Source: Trichobilharzia szidati
Lineage: Eukaryota > Platyhelminthes > Trematoda > Strigeidida > Schistosomatidae
Reading direction: 5' to 3'
Assembly: GCA_944472155.2 (NCBI GenBank)
Contig: OX235272.1
Location: forward strand, 91,456,020 to 91,520,019
Length of the DNA stretch: 64,000 nt
How positions within the stretch are numbered: position 1 is the first letter of the stretch; the number at the start of each line of letters is the position of its first letter. Positions 1-9,734 of this stretch are shown one piece after another. A program made the translations under genes and the position numbers. The notes beneath the pieces are model-generated. The model was not told where the DNA came from and did no database searches. It worked only from the letters and a program-made list of their open reading frames with translations.

Positions 1-519
1 GAAGATGCGGAGTTAATGGTGTTACTTCATCATCCTTTCAGCAGTAAATATTCCTTAGTTATTCACATGGACACACTTGTAAACGGCAGACCTTAAGAGT
101 ATTTAGCAACAGAATTATTTATTCAGCGACTCAATGTACAAATATAGATAAAATACACCTACCATATATTAAAGTCACAGTTTGTACATGTCTTCCTTAT
201 TGTGCTTCATTGTCTTCCTCTCATGTCTTCTATGTTGTTTCACAAGAATCGTCCATTTCTTCTCTTCGTCATTAAGCCCATCTCTCTTGACAGTGATATA
301 CATATTTACACCTGTATCTTTATACTACTTATATATCCTATCAGTAGCATAAATTTTGTGGACGAATTGATTTGACTCATCAGGTTTATTACATCACAGA
401 AAGAAACTAATTACAACAAAACTGCAGTTCATTTTAAAAAATTCCCGTAAATGTGACAGTATTGTAAAGAACTTGAAGTTCTGATTAACTAGGTGTTTCA
501 TGCATTTATTCCCCTTAAT
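1..519. other. AT-rich stretch, no gene seen
   Basis: No convincing coding region, tRNA-like box or recognised repeat was seen. From about 500 the sequence runs into the 3' end of the PLE-1 copy. Confidence 0.5.
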
Positions 520-550
520 GAATTTGAATAAAGCGAGAACTACAGTTTTT

Positions 551-600
551 GCAGAATAAAGTGGTACCATCATTTATTTCGTTGCCTTCTCATCAGCTGC
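551..600 (-). ncRNA. Hammerhead-ribozyme-like fold in PLE-1 3' repeat
   Basis: Read on the minus strand: stem I strand GCAG, core CTGATGAG, a short stem II region AAGGCAAC, then GAA. Stem III AUAA pairs with UUAU around a 14-nt loop. A U follows at the cleavage position, then CTGC pairs back with GCAG. The order fits a type I hammerhead, with stem II reduced to about one G-C pair. The pairing is also kept in the copy at 7913-7964. PLE hammerheads are established; activity of this one is inferred. Confidence 0.55.
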
Positions 601-821
601 TTACAGGCCACAGTCATTATTAAGTATATCTACAGAAACAATTTTAACATACTTGCACAGAGTTCATTTTAAACAAAAATCAATCGATCAATATATGCAT
701 ACAGTAATTATATATATATATATGTATATAATATTAAACACTATTCCGAACAATAGTGATCATACACAATGGAAACTTTCGGCATTACGTATTCAGATGA
801 AAGAGAGATGAAAATATCCAG

Positions 822-1665
822 TTACCAGGGCAAAGAAAGACTGATAACTGTTTCTTTCTGGACGCACAAACCAGGTTTCAGGCGCTTGATGGAGAAGGCC
901 TCAGCAAACTTGAGGAGAATTGAGCTCTTTTGCCTATTGATAATTTTGAACGATTTTGCGACGTCCACCTCATGACCCGTGTCAAGAAGATGCCTGGCGA
1001 TGGCACTGTTTAAAGCATTTGTTCCATTTAGACACAGGCTTTTTGGTACATGTTCAGAAAATCGTAGATATGCCCTTCTTTCTGTCCTCCCAATGTAACT
1101 GCTCCCGCAGATACATGTAAATTTGTATATACAGTTGGAGTTAACATGAGAAGGATATATATCGATTTTTGATTGCACCAAAGAGCAAGTTGTTCGACAG
1201 ACGTGAACCAGCTTAGCTGCAGGATAGGCTCTGGCTAGTGACGTACTCAGTCTTCTGTTGACCATTGCTACAATGTTTTCAACTTTATAATCAAGTTGAA
1301 TGCAGATTGGCTTTTTCTCCACTGTGATTTGTTTGACATTTGAGACTTCAGATCTTCCATACTTGTCAATGAACCTTTGAGGGTAACCACTACTCTTCAA
1401 CATCTTTTCAGGAAACATAAATTCTTCATTTAATTTCTCTATAGAGCATATTCTCCTCGCTCTATAGTACAGAGTCTTGACTAGTCCGCCTTTAAAGCTA
1501 TTTGGACAAAAACTATTAGAATGTAAGTATTGTCCTTTCCAAGTAGGCTTTCGATAAATTGACTTCTGAAGACTACCGTCTTCTGGGCGTTGCATGGCAA
1601 TGTCAAGGAAGTGGTGTTGCTCTCATAAGGCAAACAAACTAAGTTCAACTGCCAGAGGTACATCT
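822..1665 (-). pseudogene. PLE reverse transcriptase C-terminus with GIY-YIG endonuclease domain
   Basis: The main open frame is 822-1595 (257 residues). Short upstream remnants continue in another frame to about 1665, so at least one frameshift is present. The GIY-YIG domain lies around residues 155-215: a Cys-rich strand with motif YKFTCICGSSYIGRTER, then RFSEHVPKSL and a RHLLDTGHEVD helix. The frame ends in a conserved tail, KRLKPGLCVQKE then SLPW. In PLEs this domain nicks target DNA for target-primed reverse transcription. The RT catalytic motifs are absent because of 5' truncation, so this copy cannot act alone. The same domain recurs at 6930-7541 and, diverged, at 12500-12900. Confidence 0.8.
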
Positions 1666-1667
1666 AA

Positions 1668-1985
1668 TTAAACTTAATTTCGGATTTTCCCGTCGATTGA
1701 TTGGACTGAAGTGCTCGGTTTCAGGTTGACATGTCGGCTCCTTCTGAAGATGCTTCGATGCTGTCTGTTCATGCAACTTGAAGTCTATTGATGGATGGTG
1801 ACTAGTAGTGGAATCCTGGATGCGCATTCCGTCCTGTTTTGGACTCATCATATGCATATACCTGCATTCCCCAGTGAGTGATGGTGTTCCCACCGAGGCT
1901 GGAACCCAGTAGTGCTCATAGTTTCAAACTCCAAGGTGTTATACACTAGACCAATTGGGCCACAAGAGCCACCTCTTGTGCAATG
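1668..1985 (-). mobile_element. Sm-alpha-type SINE, near full length
   Basis: About 315 bases in minus orientation: a tRNA-like head (A-box-like sequence near 1955-1940), a hammerhead region at 1811-1860, and a tail ending in a run complementary to CGTCGATTGATTGG near 1690. The same modules recur at 24825-25015, 45120-45320, 57045-57310, 58100-58265 and 59425-59548. Sm-alpha is a known schistosome SINE-like repeat with a hammerhead ribozyme. It abuts the truncated PLE at 1667. Confidence 0.8.
1811..1860 (-). ncRNA. Degenerate Sm-alpha hammerhead ribozyme
   Basis: The minus strand reads ATGATGAG, a stem II hairpin GUCC...GGAC, GGAA, palindromic ATGCGCAT, then CCAGGATTCC. Core C3 is changed to A and the conserved GAAA is GGAA, so cleavage is unlikely. 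Confidence 0.65.
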
Positions 1986-2004
1986 GGTCATATTGATTAC
2001 TTAA

Positions 2005-2110
2005 TTCAGTTTCAGATTTTCCTGTCGATTGATCCTGGATTCGACTGCTAGTCACCATCCACCAGTTGACTTCAAGATACATCGAACTGTCTACGAACAT
2101 TATGTGTAAC
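2005..2110. repeat. Partial Sm-alpha pieces in inverted orientation
   Basis: Positions 2007-2032 are Sm-alpha tail in minus orientation. From 2032 the sequence switches to plus orientation (TCCTGGATTCGACTGCTAG and onward), the part just after the hammerhead cleavage site. It is a small head-to-head joint. Confidence 0.6.
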
Positions 2111-2264
2111 TTACATCTATTACTGGTAAGAACGGTGGACTTGTGGAGGTTGGATGTGTTGTCATACCATAAAACCTGATCAATCCTACGGAAATAAACT
2201 TTAGATTTGTACCCATTTAATCAGTCGCTTACCTAACTAATAAGTACTTTCGACTACTTATTTA

Positions 2265-2790
2265 TCATTATTATTATTATTCCCTTAGGTTCTAAGTGGA
2301 AAATAGGGTTCCAATAGCACATCTCCCTTTCATCCTGTTCGCTGTTTTCTTTTTTCGGGTGGCTATACGACTGCCGGAAAGCTTTTATTTCCTTCTCACA
2401 CGACCTCCATCATATCAAACTCAGACGCCCAACTCGTCGTTTTCCATTCGGGTTCCACTCGAAGGCCTGATTCATCATGCCATTCAGCAGCATACACGCC
2501 GTGTGCCTAATCCATATTCACTTTCTTCTAAATATTTGTAGAGCAATAGATTCTTTCACTGGTTTATTCCCGGAGTCCCTTGTTGTTAATTCTTTCTGGC
2601 CATCTGATTTTCACTATGGAGCCATAGAAGGCAGCTGTTGATGAAAGTCTTCAGGTGGCTGTTGCGAATACTATTCTTGATTCTCCTCCAAGTCTCTGAA
2701 CCATAGAGAAGCACTGACTTGATATTGGTGTTGAAAAACTGAATATTGTTCCTTATGGTGAGTGCACTAGATATCCACACTGAATGTTAA
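2265..2790 (-). mobile_element. RTE-type LINE 3' fragment
   Basis: Minus-strand 5'-truncated copy. The 3' end is at 2265-2300 next to (ATT)n. Inside, short frames read LLYGSETW-like and INSCLLWL, matching the RTE C-terminal tail seen intact at 40384-40809. Heavily mutated. Confidence 0.7.
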
Positions 2791-2990
2791 TACTCGTCGA
2801 TGACACTGGCTGGTGCCAGTCGTGCTTAAACCATGAATTGGTAGAAGTTAGAATTCATGGACCTTTGAGTCCGGTCCCAGTAGCTGAATGGTCTACGAGC
2901 TCGCCTTCTAACTGAAAGGTCCAGGTTTCGAACCCCAGTGGGTGCATGCTGTCAGTGAGTCCCAAACTAGGACGAAAGAGATACCCAGTA
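2791..2990 (+). mobile_element. SINE-B (tRNA-like head plus hammerhead remnant)
   Basis: Contains the family landmarks in order: TGACACTGGCTGG, GGTCCCAGTAGCTGAATGG (A-box region), GGTTTCGAACCCCAG-like B box, then a hammerhead remnant near 2944-2990 (stem II GTCCC...GGAC and GAAA intact, the CTGATGA strand altered). The family 3' tail is missing. Confidence 0.7.
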
Positions 2991-3109
2991 GGTGACTTTA
3001 AAGTATAGCAGCCCAAAACAAAACTACCTAGTGGACGCATTGATGACCTTGGGCAATCAGTCAGACGAGTTCGCAGTACATAAGCGGGATATCATCTGAA
3101 TCTAGTATT

Positions 3110-3430
3110 TAAGTACTGCTTAGACCACAGACTCATTGGAAGGGAGAAAACATGTAGTCAACTGTTAACCTCGGACTATATTCATAACGTGATGAATAAT
3201 ACGGATGGTTTCGTCAGTCCTTTCGATGAGACCCACACAAATTCCATCGAAAGTTTCTACAGTCACCTAAAACAGAGGGTCACAGCGGTGTATAAGCCAA
3301 GAAACACGGTGATTTACTGTTATCTCGACGAATTTACTCAAGGAAATTGGTTTAACCTAACTGTGAGGACTCCTATGGGAAACTGGAAGCTTTTCTTTGA
3401 ACATATACAAGGAGGTTATTCTATGTAACT
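3110..3430 (+). pseudogene. Merlin-family transposase C-terminal remnant
   Basis: The frame 3189-3428 (79 residues) carries DETHTNSIESFYSHLKQR and YCYLDEF, matching the end of Merlin (IS1016-like, DDE) transposases. The HTN.IES motif keeps the third acidic residue. The rest of the transposase and any terminal inverted repeats are not visible. The paralogous, longer copy is at 20850-21640, but that one has lost the acidic residue. Merlin transposons are known from schistosomes. Confidence 0.7.
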
Positions 3431-3434
3431 ACTT

Positions 3435-4390
3435 TTTAACGTTGCATTACTTGTACATATTCGTCTTTTTCAAATTACGCAATTCCGCTTCGGGCGCATC
3501 TGATTGGTCGATAGATATTTGTCAAGGTCTTTATTAGATAGTTTCGGTTTGGGCTGCTACTAACTTTTGAGAATGCTAATAATTTTGCCTAACTTGTATT
3601 CTTTATCATTCTTAAATGATGAGTGTGACGTCATTCAATGGAATTTAAAGCACATAGTTCAAGAAGAATTATTAATTATCACTCTTACATAACTATGCAC
3701 TTATTGATTAGATCAACCAAAGAAATCATCAACAAGTTCCAACTAAGCAATATCAAATGAGTTGGAAATTAAACAAACAAAGTTATTAGTAATTATTGCG
3801 TTGTATAGTTAAACTAAGAGTGCATAAGTGTTAAATATTGAAGCTTTAATTAAATTGTTTTACTTACTGTTTTCTTATCGTATATCTTCGCATATGTTGA
3901 TAACTAAACTACTTAAAACAAAATTAGATTTAGGTCATCTTGGTTGACTGGTTGACTTCTTTTGAAATCGAATATCAGACTACTGCGTATTGCACAGCAC
4001 AACAGTATCATGTTACTTGGTTTAGTGACTGCACTCTAGACTAAACATTAGACAATTATATTGATGACAATCTGATAAATATTCATATTCATCAATCAGT
4101 CCTACGGTAGATTAGTGGCAACTCGAAAACCTTATTGCTAAAGTCTCTGATTACGTCATACTGTGTGTGGCTTAAATTCAAATTTTGAATAGTGCGCCTG
4201 AGTTCACTGAAGGTTATCAGTACATCTTTCTGACAGTCAGTCACTAGAAGTAATATTGAAACCACTCATATATCAACCAGTACTGCTTGCTAGCCAGATC
4301 GAGGGGATATAGACACCGAATGGTGATTTCGCTTGTTTGGGGTCTACTTCATCAGTGGTGTACCTTCTTTCAATCAGCTCAGACAGCCGA
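3435..4390. other. AT-rich stretch, no gene or recognised repeat
   Basis: No long frame, tRNA-like box or recognised element tail was seen. Confidence 0.5.
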
Positions 4391-4394
4391 ATCA

Positions 4395-4505
4395 GTACCG
4401 GTGTTTAGATCACTTCGACCTGCCTAGCTAATACTACTGATTGGTGTGAATGCTATATAACTACTAATCTCAATTATTCAGTAGTATATAATTTCATGCA
4501 AATAT
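4395..4505 (+). repeat. Hairpin repeat (family E), copy 1
   Basis: A short repeat built around an imperfect hairpin: ACTACTGATTGGTGTGA on one side and CAATTATTCAGTAGTA on the other, followed by TAATTTCATGCA. Related copies lie at 13690-13795 and 27075-27178. Confidence 0.55.
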
Positions 4506-4744
4506 GCTTTCTTTCTTGATTAGCATTTATGGTATCAAGCAGATCATATACTGTTATCTGAATAATCTGTGTTTCCAAAGAAAACTATGGTGAAATAATC
4601 ACCTCGAATTGTGTGAATTGCGAAATAATTCGGATATTGTGAATTTGATTTGACTTTTCATAGAATTCGATAAAGAAGAAAAAAGAAATTCGGTGTATTC
4701 GCAGTCTCGAAGAAACTGATGTTTCTTGTGAGATTGGAACTCAG

Positions 4745-5055
4745 TACATCACCTAGTGCTGCAGTCAGAGCTATTCATCCAGGCGATTTATCTCCTTTAG
4801 GACAGTTGTGCGTCGGTGGTTCAACTGCAGAACGCTCGCCAACCACACTTCACCTGGTCTGGAGTTCACTTCCTGGCCTACACGCTTTTAAACTTCGCAT
4901 AGCCAGTAATAAAGCCTGGTAAAGAGAGAAGGCTGGGCGTGAGGCTTGCAATCCTACTTCCTTAAAATAAAACCACTGCTTCTGAACCTTTATAGCTTAA
5001 TCTTGAAGCCCTAATTTCCACTCGGAATGTAAGCAAATAAAAGAAAAGAACCGTA
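4745..5055 (+). mobile_element. SINE-D (tRNA-derived, RTE-like 3' tail)
   Basis: The tRNA-like head at 4807-4872 starts GCGTCGGTGGTTCAACTG and resembles a tRNA-Gly (GCATCGGTGGTTCAGTGG type). A middle module follows: GAGAGAAGGCTGGGCGTGAGG. The 3' end reads GAAGCCCTAATTTCCACTC, very close to the RTE LINE 3' end (GAAGCCCTATGTTCCACTC at 15633). I infer mobilisation by RTE machinery through the shared tail. Confidence 0.7.
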
Positions 5056-5084
5056 ATGGTTGTCCTGATAGATGGCTAGCAGGC

Positions 5085-5175
5085 AACCGGTGTTATTTGT
5101 TTAGTCTTTGGTGTGGGTGCTGACTAAATTCTGTCTCTGAAGTTTGCAACGTAGTCACCATTTTCACTTTTTCAG
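5085..5175 (-). repeat. SINE-C tail fragment
   Basis: CTTTGGTGTGGGTGCTGAC followed by AAATTCTGTCTCTGAAG and GTTTGCAACG resembles the tail module at 63465-63520 and 32820-32875. Fragment only. Confidence 0.45.
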
Positions 5176-5189
5176 GTAGTAAAAGTATC

Positions 5190-5700
5190 AAAACGAAACA
5201 ATTTAGTTTATCTAATACCCTGCCAGAATGATTGTCAGGTCAAATACATAGGTCAAAGTAGTAGAACAGGGGCAGTCAGACTAGCCGAGCATAAAAACCT
5301 AGCAAAATCTAAATTAGTTGACCCGAATAAGATAGGAAATCTAGAGAATAGTTCACCTATAGCACTCACTACATGCAATTACACACAACCATACAACAGG
5401 ATGGGATAGGATGACAGTTTTAAAATCTAATGTCACAGGGTGGAGGGAAAGGTTGATAACAGAAGCTTTGTTTATCGAATAAACTGCAAATACACGTAAT
5501 AGGATATCTGGAAAATTCTACTTACCCAACGACGACAAATAGGAGAGGACAAAGAAAACTATAAAACTCAAATTTCGAAGTCGTGTGATTATAATTGATG
5601 GAATGATTATGAACAATAAATTTTGTTCGAAACGTTATCCAGTAAATAATATTGTCTCACTGTGTGATACGTCTAATAAACAAACTAATATGGAATAAAA
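5190..5700 (+). mobile_element. Unclassified retroelement remnant with GIY-YIG-like motif (PLE-3?)
   Basis: One frame near 5225-5300 reads QVKYIGQSSRTGAVRLAEHK, which fits the core of a GIY-YIG nuclease (YIGxTxR...EH). Downstream, a conserved 3' module (ATTATGAACAATAAATT, GAAACGTTATCCAGT, CTCACTGTGTGAT) recurs at 18790-18910 (plus) and 18990-19110 (minus). The frame is short and interrupted. A third PLE family is the likely source but this is an inference. Confidence 0.45.
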
Positions 5701-5704
5701 GTAT

Positions 5705-6487
5705 CGCCATTTGAGTGTGTGGATCTTTAGGCTGAAACTTTTAGCCAGTAAATATAGATAGACCAACATACTACAAGTTTAGCCTGGATCAGACAGCTTC
5801 TTCCTACGACTGAAATTCGCCTCAAATGTGCCCGAAAAATGTCTTCAACGAAAATGTCCTACTTGAAGTTTGTCTTCTTTATCAAAACTGAAAGCGATAT
5901 TGACTGCTTGACATGCATGTATGGTGAACTAGGTCAAAAAGTCATCTTTAGTAGCATTTTCTGCATTGCTTTTCATATTTTTGCCATAAATGTCACACAT
6001 ATAACAATTATGAGCATGACGCAACACACAACAACATTAAGGTCATACATATATATATGGTGGTCAGGTATATACTCTGGAAAATGATTACGCAAGGATA
6101 AACTAGTGACCAGCTGTTATATGTCTACTCATCACCAATTATTATTACTTTTACTTGTTGTATGATCATGGTGATTCTCATGTTTGTATACAGAAGTTAA
6201 TAACCATCATATTTTGTAAAAACAATTACACTACTACCCGTATGTATACATATATCTGTAGTCTACTTTGAAGTTTTGCTGTAAAAAAGAACATCAGCCT
6301 GATGGACGATTAAATCCTACTTGTGTTTTACAATCTTTTTGTACAACACTTGGGTAATAGCTGACTTGTTTCTTTGTATATTGTTCTAGAAGACGTTGTA
6401 AAGATACAGGTTAATGCGATAATGATTACCAGTAGTCCGTATTCAAATTGGTTGACCTACTTTCTATTCTGAAATTTTATGCATTCT
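5705..6487. other. AT-rich stretch, no gene seen
   Basis: A weak 82-codon frame (5839-6087) has no recognisable domain. A poly-C run lies at 6488-6499, just before the PLE-1 inverted copy. Confidence 0.5.
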
Positions 6488-6536
6488 CCCCCCCCCCCCT
6501 ATGAATTTGAATAAAGCAAGAACAACAGTGGCTTGT

Positions 6537-6594
6537 GCAGAATAATATGCTACCATCATTGTTTATTTCGTCGACTTCTCATCAGCTCAGCTGC
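6537..6594 (-). ncRNA. Hammerhead-like fold in left PLE arm, stem I disrupted
   Basis: Minus strand. The core CTGATGAG and the GAAA stretch are intact. A 5-base duplication (CTCAG on the plus strand) displaces the stem I strand GCAG from the core, so stem I no longer closes beside C3. Probably inactive. Confidence 0.5.
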
Positions 6595-6929
6595 TTGCAG
6601 CCCAATTAAATTATGAGGTTTATATACAGAAAAGCTTTAACATACTTGCAAATTTTACATGATGTCAGTTGACAGAAGGTTCTACAATTAGTGAACAGTG
6701 CTCAGAGAATTACGCCTACATAGTTTTTACACAGGCAGTTCAAGTTTAAACAAAATAAATGTATGCATACAAATGATAAAGGAGTTACGTAATAAAGACG
6801 AGAGATGCGTAAGATGATGAGTAACTAATAGATTGGGTGACAATGTATTGAGTTCAACTCAAATCATAGAAACAAGAGGCAGGCAAAATACATTTTGATA
6901 GTTTTTGTCCAAATAGCTTCAAACGAGCA

Positions 6930-7541
6930 CTAGTTCAGACTCAGTACTATAGAGCGATGAGAATATGCTCTACAGAGAAATTAGAGGAAGAATTTACGGT
7001 TCTCGAAAAGGTGCTGAAAAACAACGGTTATCCTCAAAGATTCATTAACAAATATGGAAGATGTGAAGGCTCAAAAACATCAAACAAATCACAGTTGAAA
7101 AAGCCTGTCTTCATTCAACTAGATTTTAAAGGTGAAAACATTGCAGCAATGGTCAACAGAAGACTGAGTACGTCACTAGCCAGAGCCTATCCTGCAGCTA
7201 AGTTGGTTCCCGTTCATCGAAAAACTGTGTATGCAAATTTACGTGTATCTGTGGGAGCAGTTACATTGGGAGAACAGAAAGAAGGGCACGCGCACCTCCG
7301 ATTTTCTGAACATGTGCCGAAAAGCCTACGTCTCAGGGGAACAAACTCTTATAATAGCGCTATTACCAAACATCTCCTTGATACGGGTCATGAGGTGGAA
7401 ATCCAAAAATCCTTTAAAATTATCAGTAGACAAAAGAGCTCGATTCTCCTCAACTTTGCCGAAGCAATTTCTATCAAACGCTTGAAACCAAAGTTATGTG
7501 TTCAGAAAGAAGCAGTAATTAGTCTTTCCTTGCCCTGGTAA
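6930..7541 (+). pseudogene. PLE endonuclease-region pseudogene
   Basis: The frame 6957-7541 (194 residues) matches the copy at 822-1595: RRLSTSLARAYPAAKLV, RFSEHVPKSL, HLLDTGHEVE, FAEAISIKRLKP and SLPW. Between about 7222 and 7285 the GIY-YIG core (CKFTCICGSSYIGRTER) is in a different frame from the flanks, so two compensating frameshifts remove the nuclease motif from the otherwise open frame. RT motifs are absent by truncation. Confidence 0.75.
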
Positions 7542-7912
7542 CTGGATATCTTTATTCTCTTGCTTTCATTTGATTACGTAATCTTTGTCTTTAACCTCAC
7601 CCCTTTGACATAGTGTAATTTTGCTTGTCTCTTGTTTCTATGATTTGAGTTGAACTCAATACATTGTCACCCAATCTATTAGTTACTCATCATCTTACGC
7701 ATCTCTCGTCTTTATTACGTAACTCCTTTATCATTTGTATGCATACATTTATTTTGTTTAAACTTGAACTGCCTGTGTAAAAACTATGTAGGCGTAATTT
7801 TCTGAGCACTGTTCACTAATTGTGGAACCTTCTGTCAACTGACATCATGAAAAATTTGCAAGTATGTTAAAACTTTTCTGTATATAAACCTCATAATTTA
7901 ATTGGGCTGCAA

Positions 7913-7964
7913 GCAGCTGATGAGAAGTCGACGAAATAAACATGATGGTACCATATTATTCTGC
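7913..7964 (+). ncRNA. Hammerhead-ribozyme-like fold in right PLE-1 arm
   Basis: Stem I strand GCAG (7913-7916), core CTGATGAG (7917-7924), short stem II region (7925-7932), GAA (7933-7935), stem III AUAA (7936-7939) pairing with UUAU (7956-7959), U at the cleavage position (7960), and CTGC (7961-7964) closing stem I. The stem III loop holds a palindrome, ATGGTACCAT. Stem II is minimal. The copy at 551-600 keeps the same pairs. PLE hammerheads are established; cleavage here is inferred. Confidence 0.6.
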
Positions 7965-7994
7965 ACAAGCCACTGTTGTTCTTGCTTTATTCTG

Positions 7995-8588
7995 ACATTG
8001 TATTCAGACTTGTTGTAATGCAGAAGTTGGAAACTGACCCAAATAGTAAGTGTTATTTACTTATCAGACATTAAAACAAGTGCAATCTGACTGTACTCTC
8101 ATTTATCGTTTTCTTTATGACTATTCTTAATGCTCTTGATATGAGTTAGGCAACTACGCAATCATTCCAGATCAAGAGATAACAACAAGTTGAGTGAACA
8201 GATATATTCCCTTTGAATTAGTAACTCATCATCAGCTCTATACTAAGATAATACCGGTTTTTACATCAAACTTTTACCAGTCATGTGCTTATTTTAGTCA
8301 GTAAAAATTATCCGTTTTACGCATAAGAGGTGGAGTCGAAAATAAGAGACTACAGGTCATCGAAACAATTAACTAGTAGATGTTAGCTACAAGATATCCA
8401 AGTTTTGAAGGACGCAGGACTGGAAATAATGACCGCGTTCAAGATCACTTGATTCGTAGGGGTTAGCAACTAGTTATTACATAATCGAGAAATCTGTAAA
8501 ATAATGATGACTACGAAGAATAGAATGACTAAGTAGACTTATGTAAGAAAATCAAGATTCAAACAAGTTAACTGAATTAGCTAGAATC
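7995..8588. other. No gene seen
   Basis: AT-rich sequence without a long frame or a recognised repeat. Confidence 0.45.
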
Positions 8589-8589
8589 G

Positions 8590-8940
8590 AAATCTTAATA
8601 AAATCTTCCTTGTGTATTTACCAGTTTGACAGCTCCTGTGGACGTACGATCAAGCATGTTCATCGTCTAATTTCCGAACACTTTCAGTCTTGGTTTGGCT
8701 ATACACAACTCAATACTAGCTCATCTCGTCGATACTGGACATCAAGTCAACTCGAGCAAAGCTTTTAAAGTTATTTATCGTATTTCAGCCAACCTCTCGC
8801 ATGGTCTACGAGTACGACTTTTACTTAGAGCAAAGGCAATCGGAATTCATCTGAACGAGCCAAATCTGTGTGTGTGTTTCAAAAGAAATTTGTACAGCCC
8901 CTTTCTTTGCCGTGGCCAGCTACATAAGATGTATTAATTT
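8590..8940 (+). pseudogene. PLE-2 GIY-YIG domain remnant
   Basis: The frame from 8695 reads HNSILAHLVDTGHQVNSSKAF, then KAIGIHLNEPNLCV and LCRG, which parallels the PLE-2 copy at 12500-12900 (SSIFDHLVQTGQ, AIAIRLKQPVLCVQKK). Just upstream, RISEHFQSW appears in another frame. Only the C-terminal half of the nuclease domain is left. Confidence 0.6.
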
Positions 8941-9009
8941 TCAAGAGAAATATCTGATGCTGTAGTATTGTAAGATTCCTGAGTTCTGTGAGAAGTGTAG
9001 TGGTCCAAC

Positions 9010-9300
9010 CAGTCAAGTGTGAGGATGGATTTCCTACCGATGACACTGGTTGGTGGTCGCGCTAAATCACGAATTGGTAGAAGTTAGAAATCATGGACTG
9101 GCATTGAATCGGGTCCCAGTGGCTGAATGGTATACGAGCTTGTTGGCCTTGTAACCGGAAGGTCCTGGGTTCGAACCCTGGCAGTAGGTGCGTACTGCCG
9201 ATGATTCCCAAACTAGGATGAAACAGCTAGCTGTCCAGTACTCTCTGGTTTTCAATGGTTCTCCAACTGATATCAGTCCGTGGTCAAACTCGTAAGATGT
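9010..9300 (+). mobile_element. SINE-B, nearly full length
   Basis: Has the order TGACACTGGTTGGTGGTCGC, GAATTGGTAGAAGTTAGAA, GGTCCCAGTGGCTGAATGG, GGTCCTGGGTTCGAACCCTG, hammerhead (9192-9241), TTTTCAATGGTTCTCCAACT and the 3' tail up to about 9300. The tRNA-like part supplies A and B boxes for Pol III transcription. Confidence 0.75.
9192..9241 (+). ncRNA. SINE-B hammerhead ribozyme, C3 retained
   Basis: Stem I GTACTG pairs perfectly with CAGTAC. The core is CCGATGAT (U4 changed to C). Stem II is TTCC/GGAT with a terminal mismatch. GAAA is intact. Stem III is the 12-nt palindrome ACAGCTAGCTGT, giving five pairs in cis with a 2-nt turn. U4C and loss of the G10.1-C11.1 pair probably weaken activity. 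Confidence 0.65.
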
Positions 9301-9400
9301 ATAAGTTTTTTGATTGGACACTAGTAACTAGTGCGACGTGTCTAGTCCTTTCTTTGGTGCAGACTGAATTCTATCAGTCAGGTTTGCAATGTATTAAGTT
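9300..9400 (-). repeat. SINE-C tail fragment
   Basis: TTGATTGGACACTAGTAACT through GTCTAGTCCTTTCTTTGGTG matches the segment at 63425-63500. Fused directly to the end of SINE-B. Confidence 0.6.
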
Positions 9401-9734
9401 TTACAAACTATTCTCCCCTCCCCATGAAACTATCTTTCGACGTTGTCATTTTATTTTAACTACAATTCTAGCTAATTCAATTAACTTTTTTGTATCCTGA
9501 TATTCTTACACACATTGAACTGAAATATTTCTAGAATAGTACCACTACCTGTCTTCTCTTTATTGCACTTTTATTAATTTGATCTTTGACCGGAAATAAT
9601 TCTGGAACTTTCCTATACATTTAATATAAATACACGAACGTACAGGCTAGTTGATGACTTCGTCGGAAAGAAAAATGTTTCTTCGCTGAATTGTCTTTTA
9701 TTTTCTTCATGACTCAATGGATATTTACGGGATT

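Larger units (their letters stand above)
520..1667 (-). mobile_element. Penelope-like element (PLE-1), 5'-truncated copy
   Basis: A minus-strand PLE remnant. It holds the end of the reverse transcriptase region, the connector and the GIY-YIG endonuclease domain, followed by a 3' repeat with a hammerhead-like fold (551-600). Its 3' end (about 541-610) matches the terminal repeats of the PLE copy at 6508-7992. The upstream side stops abruptly at an Sm-alpha SINE near 1668, so the RT palm is missing. PLE-1 resembles the Cercyon/Perere-10 type PLEs known from schistosomes (from memory of the families, not a search). Confidence 0.8.
6508..7992 (+). mobile_element. PLE-1 copy flanked by inverted terminal repeats
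   Basis: A 5'-truncated PLE coding region (about 6890-7541, plus) lies between two long arms. The left arm is at 6508-6890 (minus orientation), the right at about 7618-7992 (plus). They are nearly exact reverse complements over roughly 375 bases: CAGGCAGTTCAAGTTTAAAC at 6734 is mirrored by GTTTAAACTTGAACTGCCTG near 7760. Inverted pLTRs are a known PLE trait. Each arm holds a hammerhead-like fold, and the 3' ends face outward. Confidence 0.8.
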
